From assembly GCF_032884065.1 (NCBI RefSeq), contig NC_088865.1, forward strand, positions 45,596,185 to 45,660,184: a DNA stretch of 64,000 nucleotides, written 5' to 3'. This document shows positions 49,423 through 62,381 of the stretch, piece after piece. The notes below the pieces were generated by a model. That model did no database searches and had not been told where the DNA came from. It saw only the letters and a list, made by a program, of their open reading frames with translations. Within the stretch, counting starts at the first letter, position 1. Every line of letters begins with the position of its first letter. This DNA comes from Artemia franciscana (lineage: Eukaryota > Arthropoda > Branchiopoda > Anostraca > Artemiidae). Position numbers and translations under genes: made by a program.

Positions 49423-52400
49423 GTATGCTTGTTTTTATGCGCGTATACGCACACTCCACTATTTGATGTAGCCTACAAGGTTTAGATCTGCCTGATGAGA
49501 ATGAGAATTTTTTTGTGCGAAGTGAAAACGCAGAAGAAATTTTTTTTTGCAGGAAATTTGAATGCAGAGTATGTCTCATCTCCAGGTCGATTTGATTAAA
49601 ATATATCAATGACGAATAGTATGTGATACAGACGTCCATCTGAGCAATTTTTTGATTACCGGTTAACTTGGTGATTTTTTTCGTCTGTCTTCAATTTCTT
49701 AAAAAGGGTTTTGTGAATGTTGTTACTATGGGCTTTGGTTCTTTGTTTACTATAATACATCAATATTGCAGGAAATATTATTAATTTGTTAATTTAACAG
49801 ATAATTTTATTAATTTTGTGACCTAAATTGTATTATTATTATCAATTATACTAATTAATAATTATTTTTAATAGTATTATTCGATAATCTTACTAATAAT
49901 TTACTAATTTTAGTAAAATAAATTAGTAAAATTAGTAAATTTATTAATTTTTGACTTACTCTCAAAAAGGCCTGCATTCAAATTTCCTGCAATACTACAT
50001 ACATCAATTCCATAACCAGGTAGTGAAAATCTTTATGATGTTCTGATAACCCGCTTGCCCTGATGGAAAAAACAAACAAAAAAAACAAAACAAAAAAACA
50101 AAAACAAAAAAACACTGCAGCACTACAAATGAAAAAAAGGTGATTTTCCTTGTTGCTTAAGGTGGGGACTGTAATTCCCCTCTATAAGGTTTCCGACCTT
50201 ATGCTGATTCAAATAGTTCGCTTTTCATTTCAATTTGACATCATTTTCGATGGGTTTCAGGTTTTTCCCGAAATCTCCGTATATTTGTTTTTCTTATAAA
50301 CTTTCACTTTTAAGAGGAACAGAAAAACTAGTTATTATTCCTAAATTAGTGTCAGATGGCAATTTTTCCTCATAAGGCATTTTTTTTAAAACGTTTATTT
50401 TAACTTTTGGTTACTATGCGCTGTGCTTCGCTTTATACTAGGTTGCAGCTACAGCTACTACCATGAATTTCTTTTTATATAATAATCACATTTTTTGAAG
50501 CCGTTTTATCTTTAGAAAAGAAATTCAAAAGAGTTAAATGTAGTCTACAAAACAATCAGCATAAATTTCATCAGTTTTATTCATGTGATTCTATTGGAAA
50601 TAATCATCACTAAGCATGAATCGATTGTTTGATAAACTTGGCACCACTCTTCCCACATACTTCATCATCATCACAAATATCGTCAAGGTGCGCTTAATAC
50701 TCAACACCTTTTTTTAGTTTAGCTTAGGGCTTGTTGGGCATCTGCAACATATATCTTTGCTCTGTGATCTGTATGCAGTATATTTTTGGCGGTGTTGACA
50801 AACATATTGACACAAGTTTGTCAACCATCAGCAAAATTAATATATATTATAATGGCTAATATTGAATTCAGTGAGCCAAAAGTAACAGCTAATGATATAT
50901 CTGATCAGTCTACAATAGTAGCTAGACTTCCTATAAAAATCCATGAAGTTAAATATTCAAAAAAATGTAGTCCTTAATTATTATTCCAGATTAATGAGCC
51001 AACTTAATGAGAAAATTGCAAATATTAATTGGAATGTTCCTTATGAATCAAAGAAGAATAATAATTTTAAATTAAATCTTTTTTTATAGTAAACCCTCTC
51101 TGAATTTTATGAAGGTAACAACAAAGAAAAGGCATAGTAAAAGACATAGAATTAATTCATTGTTTAGTCTTAATTAAGATTTTCTAACTAGATCTTTAGT
51201 TTGTTGGTAAGATTACAAAAGAATTTGGTCATCTAGCTAAGCAAAATGATTTGTCTAGTGGTGAATTTAGAATGTAGTGGTCAATCACTCCTAAGTATTA
51301 CTGTTATTGTTATTTTGAATTTTTAGAAATAAACTTTATTTAATCGGTATATTTTTCTTGGGTTGTTTAATTTAAAGGAGGTGCAAGTTTAGGTTTTGGG
51401 CTGTTTTGTGTCATTTTATTTTTATTTCCGTGTTGCTGGCTTTTTTAAGTGGATCCTTTTTGTTTGGCTCTAAAATTAACATTTCTTTCTTGTTTTCTAT
51501 GAGTCATATTGATTGTTACTTAAAACTCCTTAGTACAAGCTGAAGCATTTGGTTTTTCTTTTTTTTTATTTATTATTAAAGTATTTTTCTCTCAATGTTA
51601 CCCATGCATACAAGATGGCGTGGTCCAAAGGCGTCCTCCTAAAAAAAAGAAAAAAAAGTAAAAACACGAGTCTTTTTTGCTATAGACTGAACCAGGAAAC
51701 AGGCTCAATTCCTTCCTTCTTAAGGGTTAGGTGCATACGCACCTGTGTCGACAGATGGTAATATTTACTGTAGTCTACCTGCCAAATTTAATTGAGTAAA
51801 TTAGCATGATTAAAGACTACAACAAAGAAGACGTGGTAATTAAGTTTTTATAATTAATTAAGATTGTAATTGATAAAATTATGATTATAATGGATAAAAT
51901 GAAAATAATTGGTGATTAAGATTAATTTATTACAAACAAAAAGTATAACTAGAATGATAAATAGCATTCTATGAGAAGAGATGAAATTATTTATATTACC
52001 TTTAAATGAATAATACTCGGAAAAAAATACAAAGGAAACGAAAAAAAGATTACAGAGGGAATGATCAACAAAATTAAAAAACAGAAAAACTATAAAAAAA
52101 ACAAGGAAATGATCTCGTAATAAAAAACATTAATAGAAATAATAATAAAACACATTCAATGAAATAAAAAATAATTTAACTAAGATATAGATAGTAACTA
52201 AATTAAAAAAAAAGTATTTTCTATCTATAAATTTTGCTCCCCCTTCAGCAAAACAATTTTAATATCTTTTTTTTAGCAATTGCAGACGCTCTTTCTCCCT
52301 AACACTATTTGGGAGGTAGTTCATGCCCAACATAGTTAATGTTTAAAGCTACCCAATCTCTCACTAAGTTCGTAACATTTCTGGTAAACTAATCTTCTAG

Positions 52401-52589
52401 AGAACTGTATAAAGTAAAAATTTTTCATTCAGCTGATTGGAAGGTTTTTCATTCAACTGATTGGAAAGATTCGGCGAAGGTCCTGTCCACATATGGTATA
52501 CGAGATAAATCCTTTACGACGATTATTGCTATATATGAGCTTTGGGAAGAGGTCATGAGAAAAAAAATGAAAAGGGAGGGGGCAGTTTA
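49423..52589 (+). other. PP5 intron 3, proximal part
   Basis: AT-rich intron with A-rich runs (50070-50115, 52020-52215). It holds a diverged third copy of the intron-2 direct repeat at about 50160-50310. No gene recognised; frames such as 50786-50977 and 51549-51761 have no motif. Confidence 0.55.
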
Positions 52590-52710
52590 AAGGGAGGGGA
52601 AAAAGAGCTAAGCTCTGAATAGACCGGGATGCAGGAAGATCGTGCGCATCTGTGTTAGCCTCAGATGGCTTGGTGCTGCAGAGAGTTTATAGAAGTGTAG
52701 TAATATAATC
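52590..52710 (+). mobile_element. 5'-truncated RTE 3' end
   Basis: One frame reads a peptide with 'LRWLGAAESL', matching the last 25 or so residues of the intact element ('LRRLGAAVSY', 48790-48870). It is followed by 'agaagtgtagtaata' in place of the TAG repeats. This is a short, old relic of the same RTE family. Its 5' limit is uncertain. Confidence 0.7.
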
Positions 52711-53779
52711 TATGCATCTTGATACCTTTGCCTTTATTTAAAATCAACTTACTTGGTGTTATCACACAAAGCGTATGGCACCCGTATTTTGGTGCTAAAA
52801 AGGGTTTAGCGTGGCGTTGCCGCTAATCTTAATATTATCATCAGATATGTTAGGAAACTGGTTAGGGTGATTTACACTTTCATAGGTAAACGAACTTTAC
52901 ATAGGTACAGTGCCATAGGTAGAAAACACTTTCATGGGTAATCGCGTTTAACCCATTGCTGCCTGTCCATATATCGGCGTAATTAACCCAGCACACTGAT
53001 ATTTGCTCTCTGGGAGTACTTGTGTACGAACTGTGTGTACCACACGCACCCAAACTAAACCAATAACTCGTCCCTTTGCAAAAAAGATAATATGTACTAA
53101 AACACTATTCTTTTAACTGCCTGTAAAATCAGGAGTCATCCCCCAGCATCCTTAGATCATTTCGTATTTTTTTCAAATTAATGGTTGTCTTTACCGTGAC
53201 CCCACAAAATACTTGATTTGAAGTTTGGAGGTTCCACTTTAACTTTAGTTAAAGTGGATGGCTTTATTTTTAAAGCTGATAGCTTACCAAAAATGGTATT
53301 ATCGAAAATCTTATTTGGTTGCAAAATATTATTTTGTAAATTTTTTTTTCGATAGATTGGAGTTAGTAAGTTCATTGATGCTTAGATATGTTTCTTAAGT
53401 CTTTTTAAAGTGTTTTTCTTTTGTCCATTTTTTTTTTGTTTTCACAGTCCAGTCTTTGCGTTTTAATATTTCCTAATTCCTCCAGTCTTCTCCAGATAAC
53501 TTTCTTCTGTCTTTTTAGAGTCTTTTTGTTTTTTTCGTTTTACTTGTCTTTAATATCTTTGTGTCTTTATATTTTTATTGACTTTATCCAATCTTCTGTA
53601 TCTTTATTCCTAGTTCTGCACTAAGGGTGGGTGAGCGGAGGTCTTGATCAAAATATTTGCATTATATGCTTCATTTTTCAATGGCTGTGAATATCCTCGC
53701 TTTTTTCTTCGTTACGTTTGTTTTCTTTTCTCCCAAGTGCTGTATTTTAATTATCGAGTTTTATTGTTCTGTGGAAGCA

Positions 53780-54215
53780 ATATCCAAATCTCAGGTTTAA
53801 GATCATAGGATCAAGAACTCTGTATCCTTTTTAAAAGAAAAATATTTTTGATTGAAATTGCATATTATTTTGTGCTTGTATTAGGTTAATTTGCCTGTTT
53901 TAAGCAAATTCAAATTTTAACCCACCCTCTTAAATTCCCAAGGTCAAGACCACTAGATCCTGTCGACAAGGGAATATTTTTAAGGGAAATTAGATATTAT
54001 TTCTGCTTACATTAGGTTAGTTTACATGTTTTTATGCAAATTAGACTCTTGACCCTGCCCTCTCTTAATGCTTTAGGGTTTAGGTCCAAAACCCTGAACT
54101 CCCTTTATGAGGAAATTTTTATTATGGAAATTGAATACCATTTTTGCTCACATTACTCTAATTTGTATGTTTTAAGCAAATTAAAATATTGACCCCGCCC
54201 TCTTTTAATGCCGGA
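53780..54215 (+). repeat. Degenerate tandem repeat, about 135-bp unit
   Basis: About three and a half units. Shared order: 'gcttacattaggtta(a/g)ttt', 'catgttttaagcaaatt', 'ttgaccc(t/c)gccctct(c/t)ttaatgc', 'aggtc(a/c)a(a/g)(g/a)acc', then 'ggaaatttttat..gggaaatt'. Starts are near 53860, 53990 and 54130, with a partial unit before. No coding potential. Confidence 0.65.
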
Positions 54216-54576
54216 TGTTCATAATAAAAAAATTTCTGATTAGCTTTATGTTCTTTCATATCCCTTTAAGACTGGAATACAAAATAGCGTAATGGCCTCG
54301 ACTTTTAAACGTCAACAAAGTTGTTGACACATTAAAAGGTCCTTTTTTGACTCGGCTGTTGAAAGGTTTACATCTCATTCGTGACAAAAATTCAAAGGCG
54401 AGGGCTTGAAATCTTTCATGCTCCTACTCTGATGTTTTTGTTATTCTTTCTAAGGGCATATTTTTCTCATGTCCTTGAAGTGCTCTTTGAAAGCTTGGAA
54501 AAAACAAATTGACTATTTTATGATGTTAAAAGATTGCTTTTGCTGTTAGAAACTGGCAGTAGAAGCAGCCCCAAAG

Positions 54577-54828
54577 GTGTTTCCAAAATGTTATTTACCT
54601 TTTTTTAGTGTGAAAATACTATCGTTAAAAATTTCCCGAAATATTGGTATTCTATCACGTCTTCGTTATTCTTTCCCTAAAAGTATTCTAAAATCAATTT
54701 ATTATTCTTTTGTCCACCCATATTTTCTTTATTGCATTTCTGTTTGGGCTTCTACTTTTCCATCTGTATTTAAATCTCTCCAAATACTCCAGAATAAAGC
54801 AATGAGATTTTTATGGCACTTGGTATTA
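54577..54828 (+). mobile_element. LINE reverse-transcriptase thumb fragment (left half of split element)
   Basis: The frame contains 'ISRNIGILSRLRYSFPKSILKSIYYSFVHPYFLYCISVWAS' in sense orientation (the first and last parts of that run are typical of the RT thumb of CR1/jockey-like LINEs), then 'LQILQNKAMRFL'. It is interrupted by the repeat array at 54829. The matching C-terminal part resumes at 56512. Confidence 0.78.
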
Positions 54829-56505
54829 ACCAAGTGACATATAGCAGTCGCCAATTCTGTCGGTCTGTCTGTCTGTCTGTCGGTCTGTCGGTCTGTCGGT
54901 CTGTCTGTCTGTCCCGGTTTTGCTACTTTAGGCACTTCAAGGTAAGCTAGGACGATGAAATTTGGCAAGCGTATCAGGGACCGGACCAGATTAAATTAGA
55001 AATAGTCGTTTTCCCGATTTGACCATCTGGGGGGGAGTGGGGGCCCGGTTAATTCGCAAAAAATAGAAAAAATGAAGTATTTTTAACTTATCAGCGGGTA
55101 TTTGGATCTTAATGAAATTTGATGTTTGGAATGATATTGTGTCTTAGAGCTCTTATTTTTAATCCCGACCGGATCTGATGACATTGGGGGGAGTTGGAGG
55201 GGGAAAACCTAAAGTCCCGGTTTTGCTACTTTAGGCACTTCCAGGTAAGCTAGGACGATGAAATTTGGCAAGCGTATCAGGGACCGGACCAGATTAAATT
55301 AGAAATAGTCGTTTTCCCGATTTGACCATCTGGGGGGGGGGGGGAGAAGGGGCCGGTTAATTCGGAAAAATAGAAAAAATGAAGTATTTTTAACTTATGA
55401 GCGGGTGATTGGATCTTAATGAAATTTGATGTTTGGAATGATATTGTGTCTCAGAGCTCTTATTTTAAATCCCGACTGGGTCTGATGACATTGGGGGGAG
55501 TTGGAGGGGGGAAACCTAAAATCTTGGAAAACACTTAGAGTAGAGGGATCGGGATGAAACTTGATGGGAAAAATAAGCGCAAGTCCCAGATACATGATTG
55601 ACATAATCGGAACTTATTTGCTCTCTTTGGGGTAGTTGGGAGGGGGGGAGTAAGTCTTAAAAGTCGTTAATTCTGAAAAATTAGAAAAAATGAGGTATTT
55701 TTAACTTACGAATGGGTGATTGGATCTCCATGAAATTTGATTTTTAGAAGGATATCGTGGCCCAAAGCTCTTATTTTAAATCCTGACCGGATCTGGTGAC
55801 ATTGGAGGAAGTTTGGGGTGGGGAGACCTAAAATGATGGGAAACCCTTAGATTGGAAGGATTGGGATGAAACTTGGTTGGAAAAATAAGCAAAAGTCTTG
55901 CATACGTAATTTACATAATTGGAATGGATCCGCTCTATTGCGGGGGGGGGGGGGGGTAATTCTGAAAAATAAGAAAAATAACGTATTTTTAACTTACGAA
56001 GGAGTGATCGGATCTTCATGAAACTTCATATTTAGAAGGACCTCGTAACTCTGATATCTTATTTTAAATCTCAACCGGATCAAACGTAATTGGGGGGGGG
56101 CAGTTGGGGGGACCGGAAATCTTAGAAAATACTTAAAGCGGTGAGATCAGGATGAAACTGGATGGGAAGAATAGAAACCTGTCTAAGATACGTGACTGAC
56201 ATAACTGGACCGGATCTGCTCTCTTTGGTGGAATTGGGAGGGGGGAGGTAATTTAGAAAATTGAGGTATTTGTAACTTACGAAAGGGTGAACAGATCTTA
56301 ATGAAATTTGATATTTAGAAGGATCTTGTGCTATAAAGTTTAACTTTAGGTTCTGACCTTCTCACAAGTGCCAAATGAGCTCTTGGCTCTTGGCTCTTCC
56401 GACCTCGTCCAAATGAGCTCTTGGCTCTTCCGACCTCGTACCATATGAGCTCTCGGCTCTTACGACCTCGTCACAAGTGCCATATGAGCTCTTAGCTCTT
56501 GTTTT
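54829..56505 (+). repeat. Repeat array inserted in a LINE
   Basis: It begins with a perfect hairpin 'cacttggt/aaccaagtg' and a GTCTGTCT/GTCGGTCT microsatellite. Two close units of about 300 bp follow (from about 54913 and 55216, 'cccggttttgctactttagg', 'ggaccggaccagattaaatt'), then four more diverged units. Each has 'aacttacgaa(a/t)gggtga', 'gatctt(a/c)atgaaatttgat', 'tttagaaggat' and a G-run. The array ends at 56355-56505 in about four short units containing 'gagctcttggctctt' and 'cgacctcgt'. No protein is encoded. It looks like one non-autonomous dispersed element with internal tandem structure. Confidence 0.75.
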
Positions 56506-56511
56506 TTAATG

Positions 56512-56830
56512 TTGAGCTTGGATATTCAGTTGGATAGACACTTATATGGGAATTCAGGAATATATTCTTTTTATCAACTTCACACAATTTCCATTTCTAA
56601 TATTTGTCATGATTATTCATACAATAGATTACCTTCAAATTTCTCTGGTATTTTTTCAACTAATTCCCGATATCATAATTATCCATCCACTCATTGTTCA
56701 GATTTTTCGTGTGAATTTCGTCCTACGTCAAGAGCGGGTTTCAGCATTCGTCATACTAGGTCAAAAAATTGGGAAACAATTCCAGTATCAGTACGAAAAT
56801 GTAGCAATAAGTGAGAGTTTTTAAAATTAT
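56512..56830 (+). mobile_element. LINE C-terminal fragment (right half of split element)
   Basis: Two overlapping frames (56509-56814 and 56546-56824) together carry the usual LINE tail: 'YSYNRLPSNFSGIFSTNSRYHNYPS', then 'RVNFVLRQERVSAF' and 'KIGKQF', corresponding to the typical 'GP.IWNSLP' end. A frameshift separates the parts. It continues the thumb fragment at 54577-54828, so the array between them entered this LINE. Confidence 0.7.
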
Positions 56831-57134
56831 ATAAAAAAAATTTACGACGCAGTGATGAAAATAATTTTTTCAGAAATATTGAACGTACTATTTATTAAAA
56901 AATTGCAAAACATAATCGCAAAGTTGAAATTTGTCAAAATTATTGGGTACGAGGATTAAAGATATGACGGATTTATATGTAAGTTATGACGGGTTTTCAA
57001 ATATTTAAAATAAATAACAAATGATTTGGTGATTTGTGTTTAATGTGTTGCGGGAAATTATTATTATTATTTTTTTGTATATTCATGTTCATGTTGTAGG
57101 CTTGTATTTACTTTGGCTTGATTTATTTTTATTC

Positions 57135-60100
57135 TGTCAGTGCTAAAGTATGTAACATTGTCAGTGCTAGTTTTTATTTTCGTAGTGTATGTAACATTAT
57201 AACATTGTCAGTGCTAAAGTATGCCACCACGCATGCGCACTGGTTTGTCATATTTATTTATGTAATTGTTGCAAATAAAAAATTATCTATCTATCTCTCT
57301 AATGACATATTGAGTAACATTGTCAGTGCTAGTTTTTATTTTCGTAGTGTATGTAACATTATAACATTGCCAGTGCTTAAGTATGCCACCACGCATCGCA
57401 TTGGTTTGTCATATCTATTTATGTAATTGTTGCAAATAAAAAATTATCTATCTATCTATCTATCTCTCTAATGACATATTGAGTAACATTGTCAGTGCTA
57501 GTTTTTATTTTCGTAGTGTATGTAACATTATAACATTGTCAGTGCTTAAGTATGCCACCACGCATGCGCACTGGTTTGTCATATTTATTTATGTAATTGT
57601 TGCAAATAAAAAATTATCTATCTATCTATCTATCTCTCTAATGACATATTGAGTAACATTGTCAGTGCTAGTTTTTATTTTCGTAGTGTATGTGTAACAT
57701 TATAACATTGTCAGTGCTAAAGTATGCCACCACGCATGCGCACTGGTTTGTCATATTTATTTATGTAATTGTTGCAAATAAAAAATTATCTATCTATCTA
57801 TCTATCTCTCTAATGACATATTGAGTAACATTGTCAGTGCTAGTTTTTATTTTCGTAGTGTATGTAACATTATAACATTGTCAGTGCTTAAGTATGCCAC
57901 CACGCATGCGCACTGGTTTGTCATATTTATTTATGTAATTGTTGCAAATAAAAAATTATCTATGTATCTATCTATCTCTCTAATGACATATTGAGTAACA
58001 TTGTCAGTGCTAGTTTTTATTTTCGTAGTGCATGTAACATTATAACATTGTCAGTGCTAAAGTATGCCACCACTCATGCGCACTGGTTTGTCATATTTAT
58101 TTATGTAATTGTTGCAAATAAAAAATTATCTATCTATCTATCTATCTCTCTGATGACATATTGAGTAACATTGTCAGTGCTAGTTTTTATTTTCGTAGTG
58201 CATGTAACATTATAACATTGTCAGTGCTAAAGTATGCCACCACGCATGCGCACTGGTTTGTCATATTTATTTATGTAATTGTTGCAAATAAAAAATTATC
58301 TATCTATCTATCTATCTATCTAATGACATATTGAGTAACATTGTCAGTGCTAGTTTTTATTTTCGTAGTGCATGTAACATTATAACATTGTCAGTGCTAA
58401 AGTATGCCACCACGCATGCGCACTGGTTTGTCATATTTATTTATGTAATTGTTGCAAATAAAAAATTATCTATCTATCTATCTATCTATCTCTCTAATGA
58501 CATATTGAGTAACATTGTCAGTGCTAGTTTCTATTTTCGTAGTGCATGTAACATTATAACATTGTCAGTGCTAAAGTATGCCACCACGCATGCGCACTGG
58601 TTTGTCATATTTATTTATGTTATTGTTGCAAATAAAAAATTATCTATCTATCTATCTATCTATCTAATGACATATTGAGTAACATTGTCAGTGCTAGTTT
58701 TTATTTTCGTAGTGTATGTAACATTATAACACTGTCAGTACTAAAGTATGCCACCACGCATGCGCACTGGTTTTTCATATTTATTTATGTAATTGTTGCA
58801 AATAAAAAATTATCTATCTATCTATCTAATGACATATTGAGTAACATTGTCAGTGCTAGTTTTTATTTTCGTAGTGCATGTAACATTATAACATTGTCAG
58901 TGCTAAAGTATGCCACCACGCATGCGCACTGGTTTGTCATATTTATTTATGTAATTGTTGCAAATAAAAAATTATCTATCTATCTATCCATCTGTCTAAT
59001 GACATATTGAGTAACATTGTCAGTGCTAGTTTTTATTTTCGTAGTGCATGTAACATTATAACATTGTCAGTGCTAAAGTATGCCACCACGCATGCGCACT
59101 GGTTTGTCATATTTATTTATGTAATTGTTGCAAATAAAAAATTATCTATCTATCTATCTATCTATCTAATGACATATTGAGTAACATTGTCAGTGCTAGT
59201 TTTTATTTTCGTAGTGTATGTGTAACATTATAACATTGTCAGTGCTAAAGTATGCCACCACGCATGCGCACTGGTTTGTCATATTTATTTATGTAATTGT
59301 TGCAAATAAAAAATTATCTATCTATCTATCTATCTCTCTAATGACATATTGAGTAACATTGTCAGTGCTAGTTTTTATTTTCGTAGTGTATGTAACATTA
59401 TAACATTATCAGTGCTTAAGTATGCCACCACGCATGCGCACTGGTTTGTCATATTTATTTATGTAATTGTTGCAAATAAAAAATTATCTATGTATCTATC
59501 TATCTCTCTAATGACATATTGAGTAACATTGTCAGAGCTAGTTTTTATTTTCGTAGTGCATGTAACATTATAACATTGTCAGTGCTAAAGTATGCCACCA
59601 CGCATGCGCACTGGTTTGTCATATTTATTTATGTAATTGTTGCAAATAAAAAATTATCTATCTATCTATCTATCTCTCTAATGACATATTGAGTAACATT
59701 GTCAGTGCTAGTTTTTATTTTCGTAGTGCATGTAACATTATAACATTGTCAGTGCTAAAGTATGCCACCACGCATGCGCACTGGTTTGTCATATTTATTT
59801 ATGTAATTGTTGCAAATAAAGAATTATCTATCTATCTATCTATCTATCTAATGACATATTGAGTAACATTGTCAGTGCTAGTTTTTATTTTCGTAGTGCA
59901 TGTAACATTATAACATTGTCAGTGCTAAAGTATGCCACCACGCATGCGCACTGGTTTGTCATATTTATTTATGTAATTGTTGCAAATAAAAAATTATCTA
60001 TCTATCTATCTATCTATCTAATGACATATTGAGTAACATTGTCAGTGCTAGTTTTTATTTTCGTAGTGCATGTAACATTATAACATTGTCAGTGCTAAAG

Positions 60101-62381
60101 TATGCCACCACGCATGCGCACTGGTTTGTCATATTTATTTATGTAATTGTTGCAAATAAAAAATTATCTATCTATCTATCTATCTATCTCTCTAATGACA
60201 TATTGAGTAACATTGTCAGTGCTAGTTTCTATTTTCGTAGTGCATGTAACATTATAACATTGTCAGTGCTAAAGTATGCCACCACGCATGCGCACTGGTT
60301 TGTCATATTTATTTACGTAATTGTTGCAAATAAAAAATTATCTATCTATCTATCTATCTATCTAATGACATATTGAGTAACATTGTCAGTGCTAGTTTTT
60401 ATTTTCGTAGTGCATGTAACATTATAACATTGTCAGTGCTAAAGTATGCCACCACGCATGCGCACTGGTTTGTCATATTTATTTATGTAATTGTTGCAAA
60501 TAAAAAATTATCTATCTATCTATCCATCTGTCTAATGACATATTGAGTAACATTGTCAGTGCTAGTTTTTATTTTCGTAGTGCATGTAACATTATAACAT
60601 TGTCAGTGCTAAAGTATGCCACCACGCATGCGCACTGGTTTGTCATATTTATTTATGTAATTGTTGCAAATAAAAATTATCTATCTATCTATCTATCTAT
60701 CTAATGACATATTGAGTAACATTGTCAGTGCTAGTTTTTATTTTCGTAGTGTATGTAACATTATAACACTGTCAGTACTAAAGTATGCCACCACGCATGC
60801 GCACTGGTTTTTCATATTTATTTATGTAATTGTTGCAAATAAAAAATTATCTATCTATCTATCTAATGACATATTGAGTAACATTGTCAGTGCTAGTTTT
60901 TATTTTCGTAGTGCATGTAACATTATAACATTGTCAGTGCTAAAGTATGCCACCACGCATGCGCACTGGTTTGTCATATTTATTTATGTAATTGTTGCAA
61001 ATAAAAAATTATCTATCTATCTATCTATCTATCTAATGACATATTGAGTAACATTGTCAGTGCTAGTTTTTATTTTCGTAGTGTATGTAACATTATAACA
61101 CTGTCAGTACTAAAGTATGCCACCACGCATGCGCACTGGTTTTTCATATTTATTTATGTAATTGTTGCAAATAAAAAATTATCTATCTATCTATCTATCT
61201 ATCTAATGACATATTGAGTAACATTGTCAGTGCTAGTTTTTATTTTCGTAGTGCATGTAACATTATAACATTGTCAGTGCTAAAGTATGCCACCACGCAT
61301 GCGCACTGGTTTGTCATATTTATTTATGTAATTGTTGCAAATAAAAAATTATCTATCTATCTATCCATCTGTCTAATGACATATTGAGTAACATTGTCAG
61401 TGCTAGTTTTTATTTTCGTAGTGCATGTAACATTATAACATTGTCAGTGCTAAAGTATGCCACCACGCATGCGCACTGGTTTGTCATATTTATTTATGTA
61501 ATTGTTGCAAATAAAAAATTATCTATCTATCTATCTATCTATCTAATGACATATTGAGTAACATTGTCAGTGCTAGTTTTTATTTTCGTAGTGTATGTAA
61601 CATTATAACACTGTCAGTACTAAAGTATGCCACCACGCATGCGCTCTGGTTTTTCATATTTATTTATGTAATTGTTGCAAATAAAAAATTATCTATCTAT
61701 CTATCTATCTATCTAATGACATATTGAGTAACATTGTCAGTGCTAGTTTTTATTTTCGTAGTGCATGTAACATTATAACATTTTCAGTGCTAAAGTATGC
61801 CACCACGCATGCGCACTGGTTTGTCATATTTATTTATGTAATTGTTGCAAATAAAAAATTATCTATCTATCTATCCATCTGTCTAATGACATATTGAGTA
61901 ACATTGTCAGTGCTAGTTTTTATTTTCGTAGTGCATGTAACATTATAACATTGTCAGTGCTAAAGTATGCCACCACGCATGCGCACTGGTTTGTCATATT
62001 TATTTATGTAATTGTTGCAAATAAAAAATTATCTATCTATCTATCTATCTATCTAATGACATATTGAGTAACATTGTCAGTGCTAGTTTTTATTTTCGTA
62101 GTGTATGTAACATTATAACACTGTCAGTACTAAAGTATGCCACCACGCATGCGCACTGGTTTTTCATATTTATTTATGTAATTGTTGCAAATAAAAAAAT
62201 ATCTATCTATCTATCTATCTATCTAATGACATATTGAGTAACATTGTCAGTGCTAGTTTTTATTTTCGTAGTGTATGTAACATTATAACACTGTCAGTGC
62301 TAAAGTATGCCACCACGCATGCGCACTGGTTTGTCATATTTATTTATGTAATTGCTGCAAATAAAAAATAATCTATCTACT
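57135..62381 (+). repeat. Satellite array, 30 units of about 170 bp
   Basis: The anchor 'gacatattgagtaacattgt' occurs 30 times from 57303 to 62225, a mean spacing of 170 bp, with a partial unit before. Each unit has 'cagtgctagtttttattttc', then 'gtaacattataaca', a second 'tgtcagtgcta', 'ccaccacgcatgcgcactgg', 'tcatatttatttatgtaatt' and 'gcaaataaaaaattatc'. It ends in a (TCTA)n stretch whose length varies between units. Short frames through the array are by-products. Variant units recur in order (see findings), which indicates higher-order organisation. It lies in PP5 intron 3. Confidence 0.97.

Noticed and set aside
56355-56505. CRISPR-like array of short 'gagctcttggctctt' units
   Set aside because: The units are contiguous tandem repeats with no unique spacers, and the context is a eukaryotic intron.
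57118-61047. Repeated open frames of 100-128 codons through the satellite, giving similar hydrophobic peptides
   Set aside because: They are the same non-coding satellite unit translated repeatedly. Frame length simply follows the unit length and TCTA count, and there is no start-codon or splice context.
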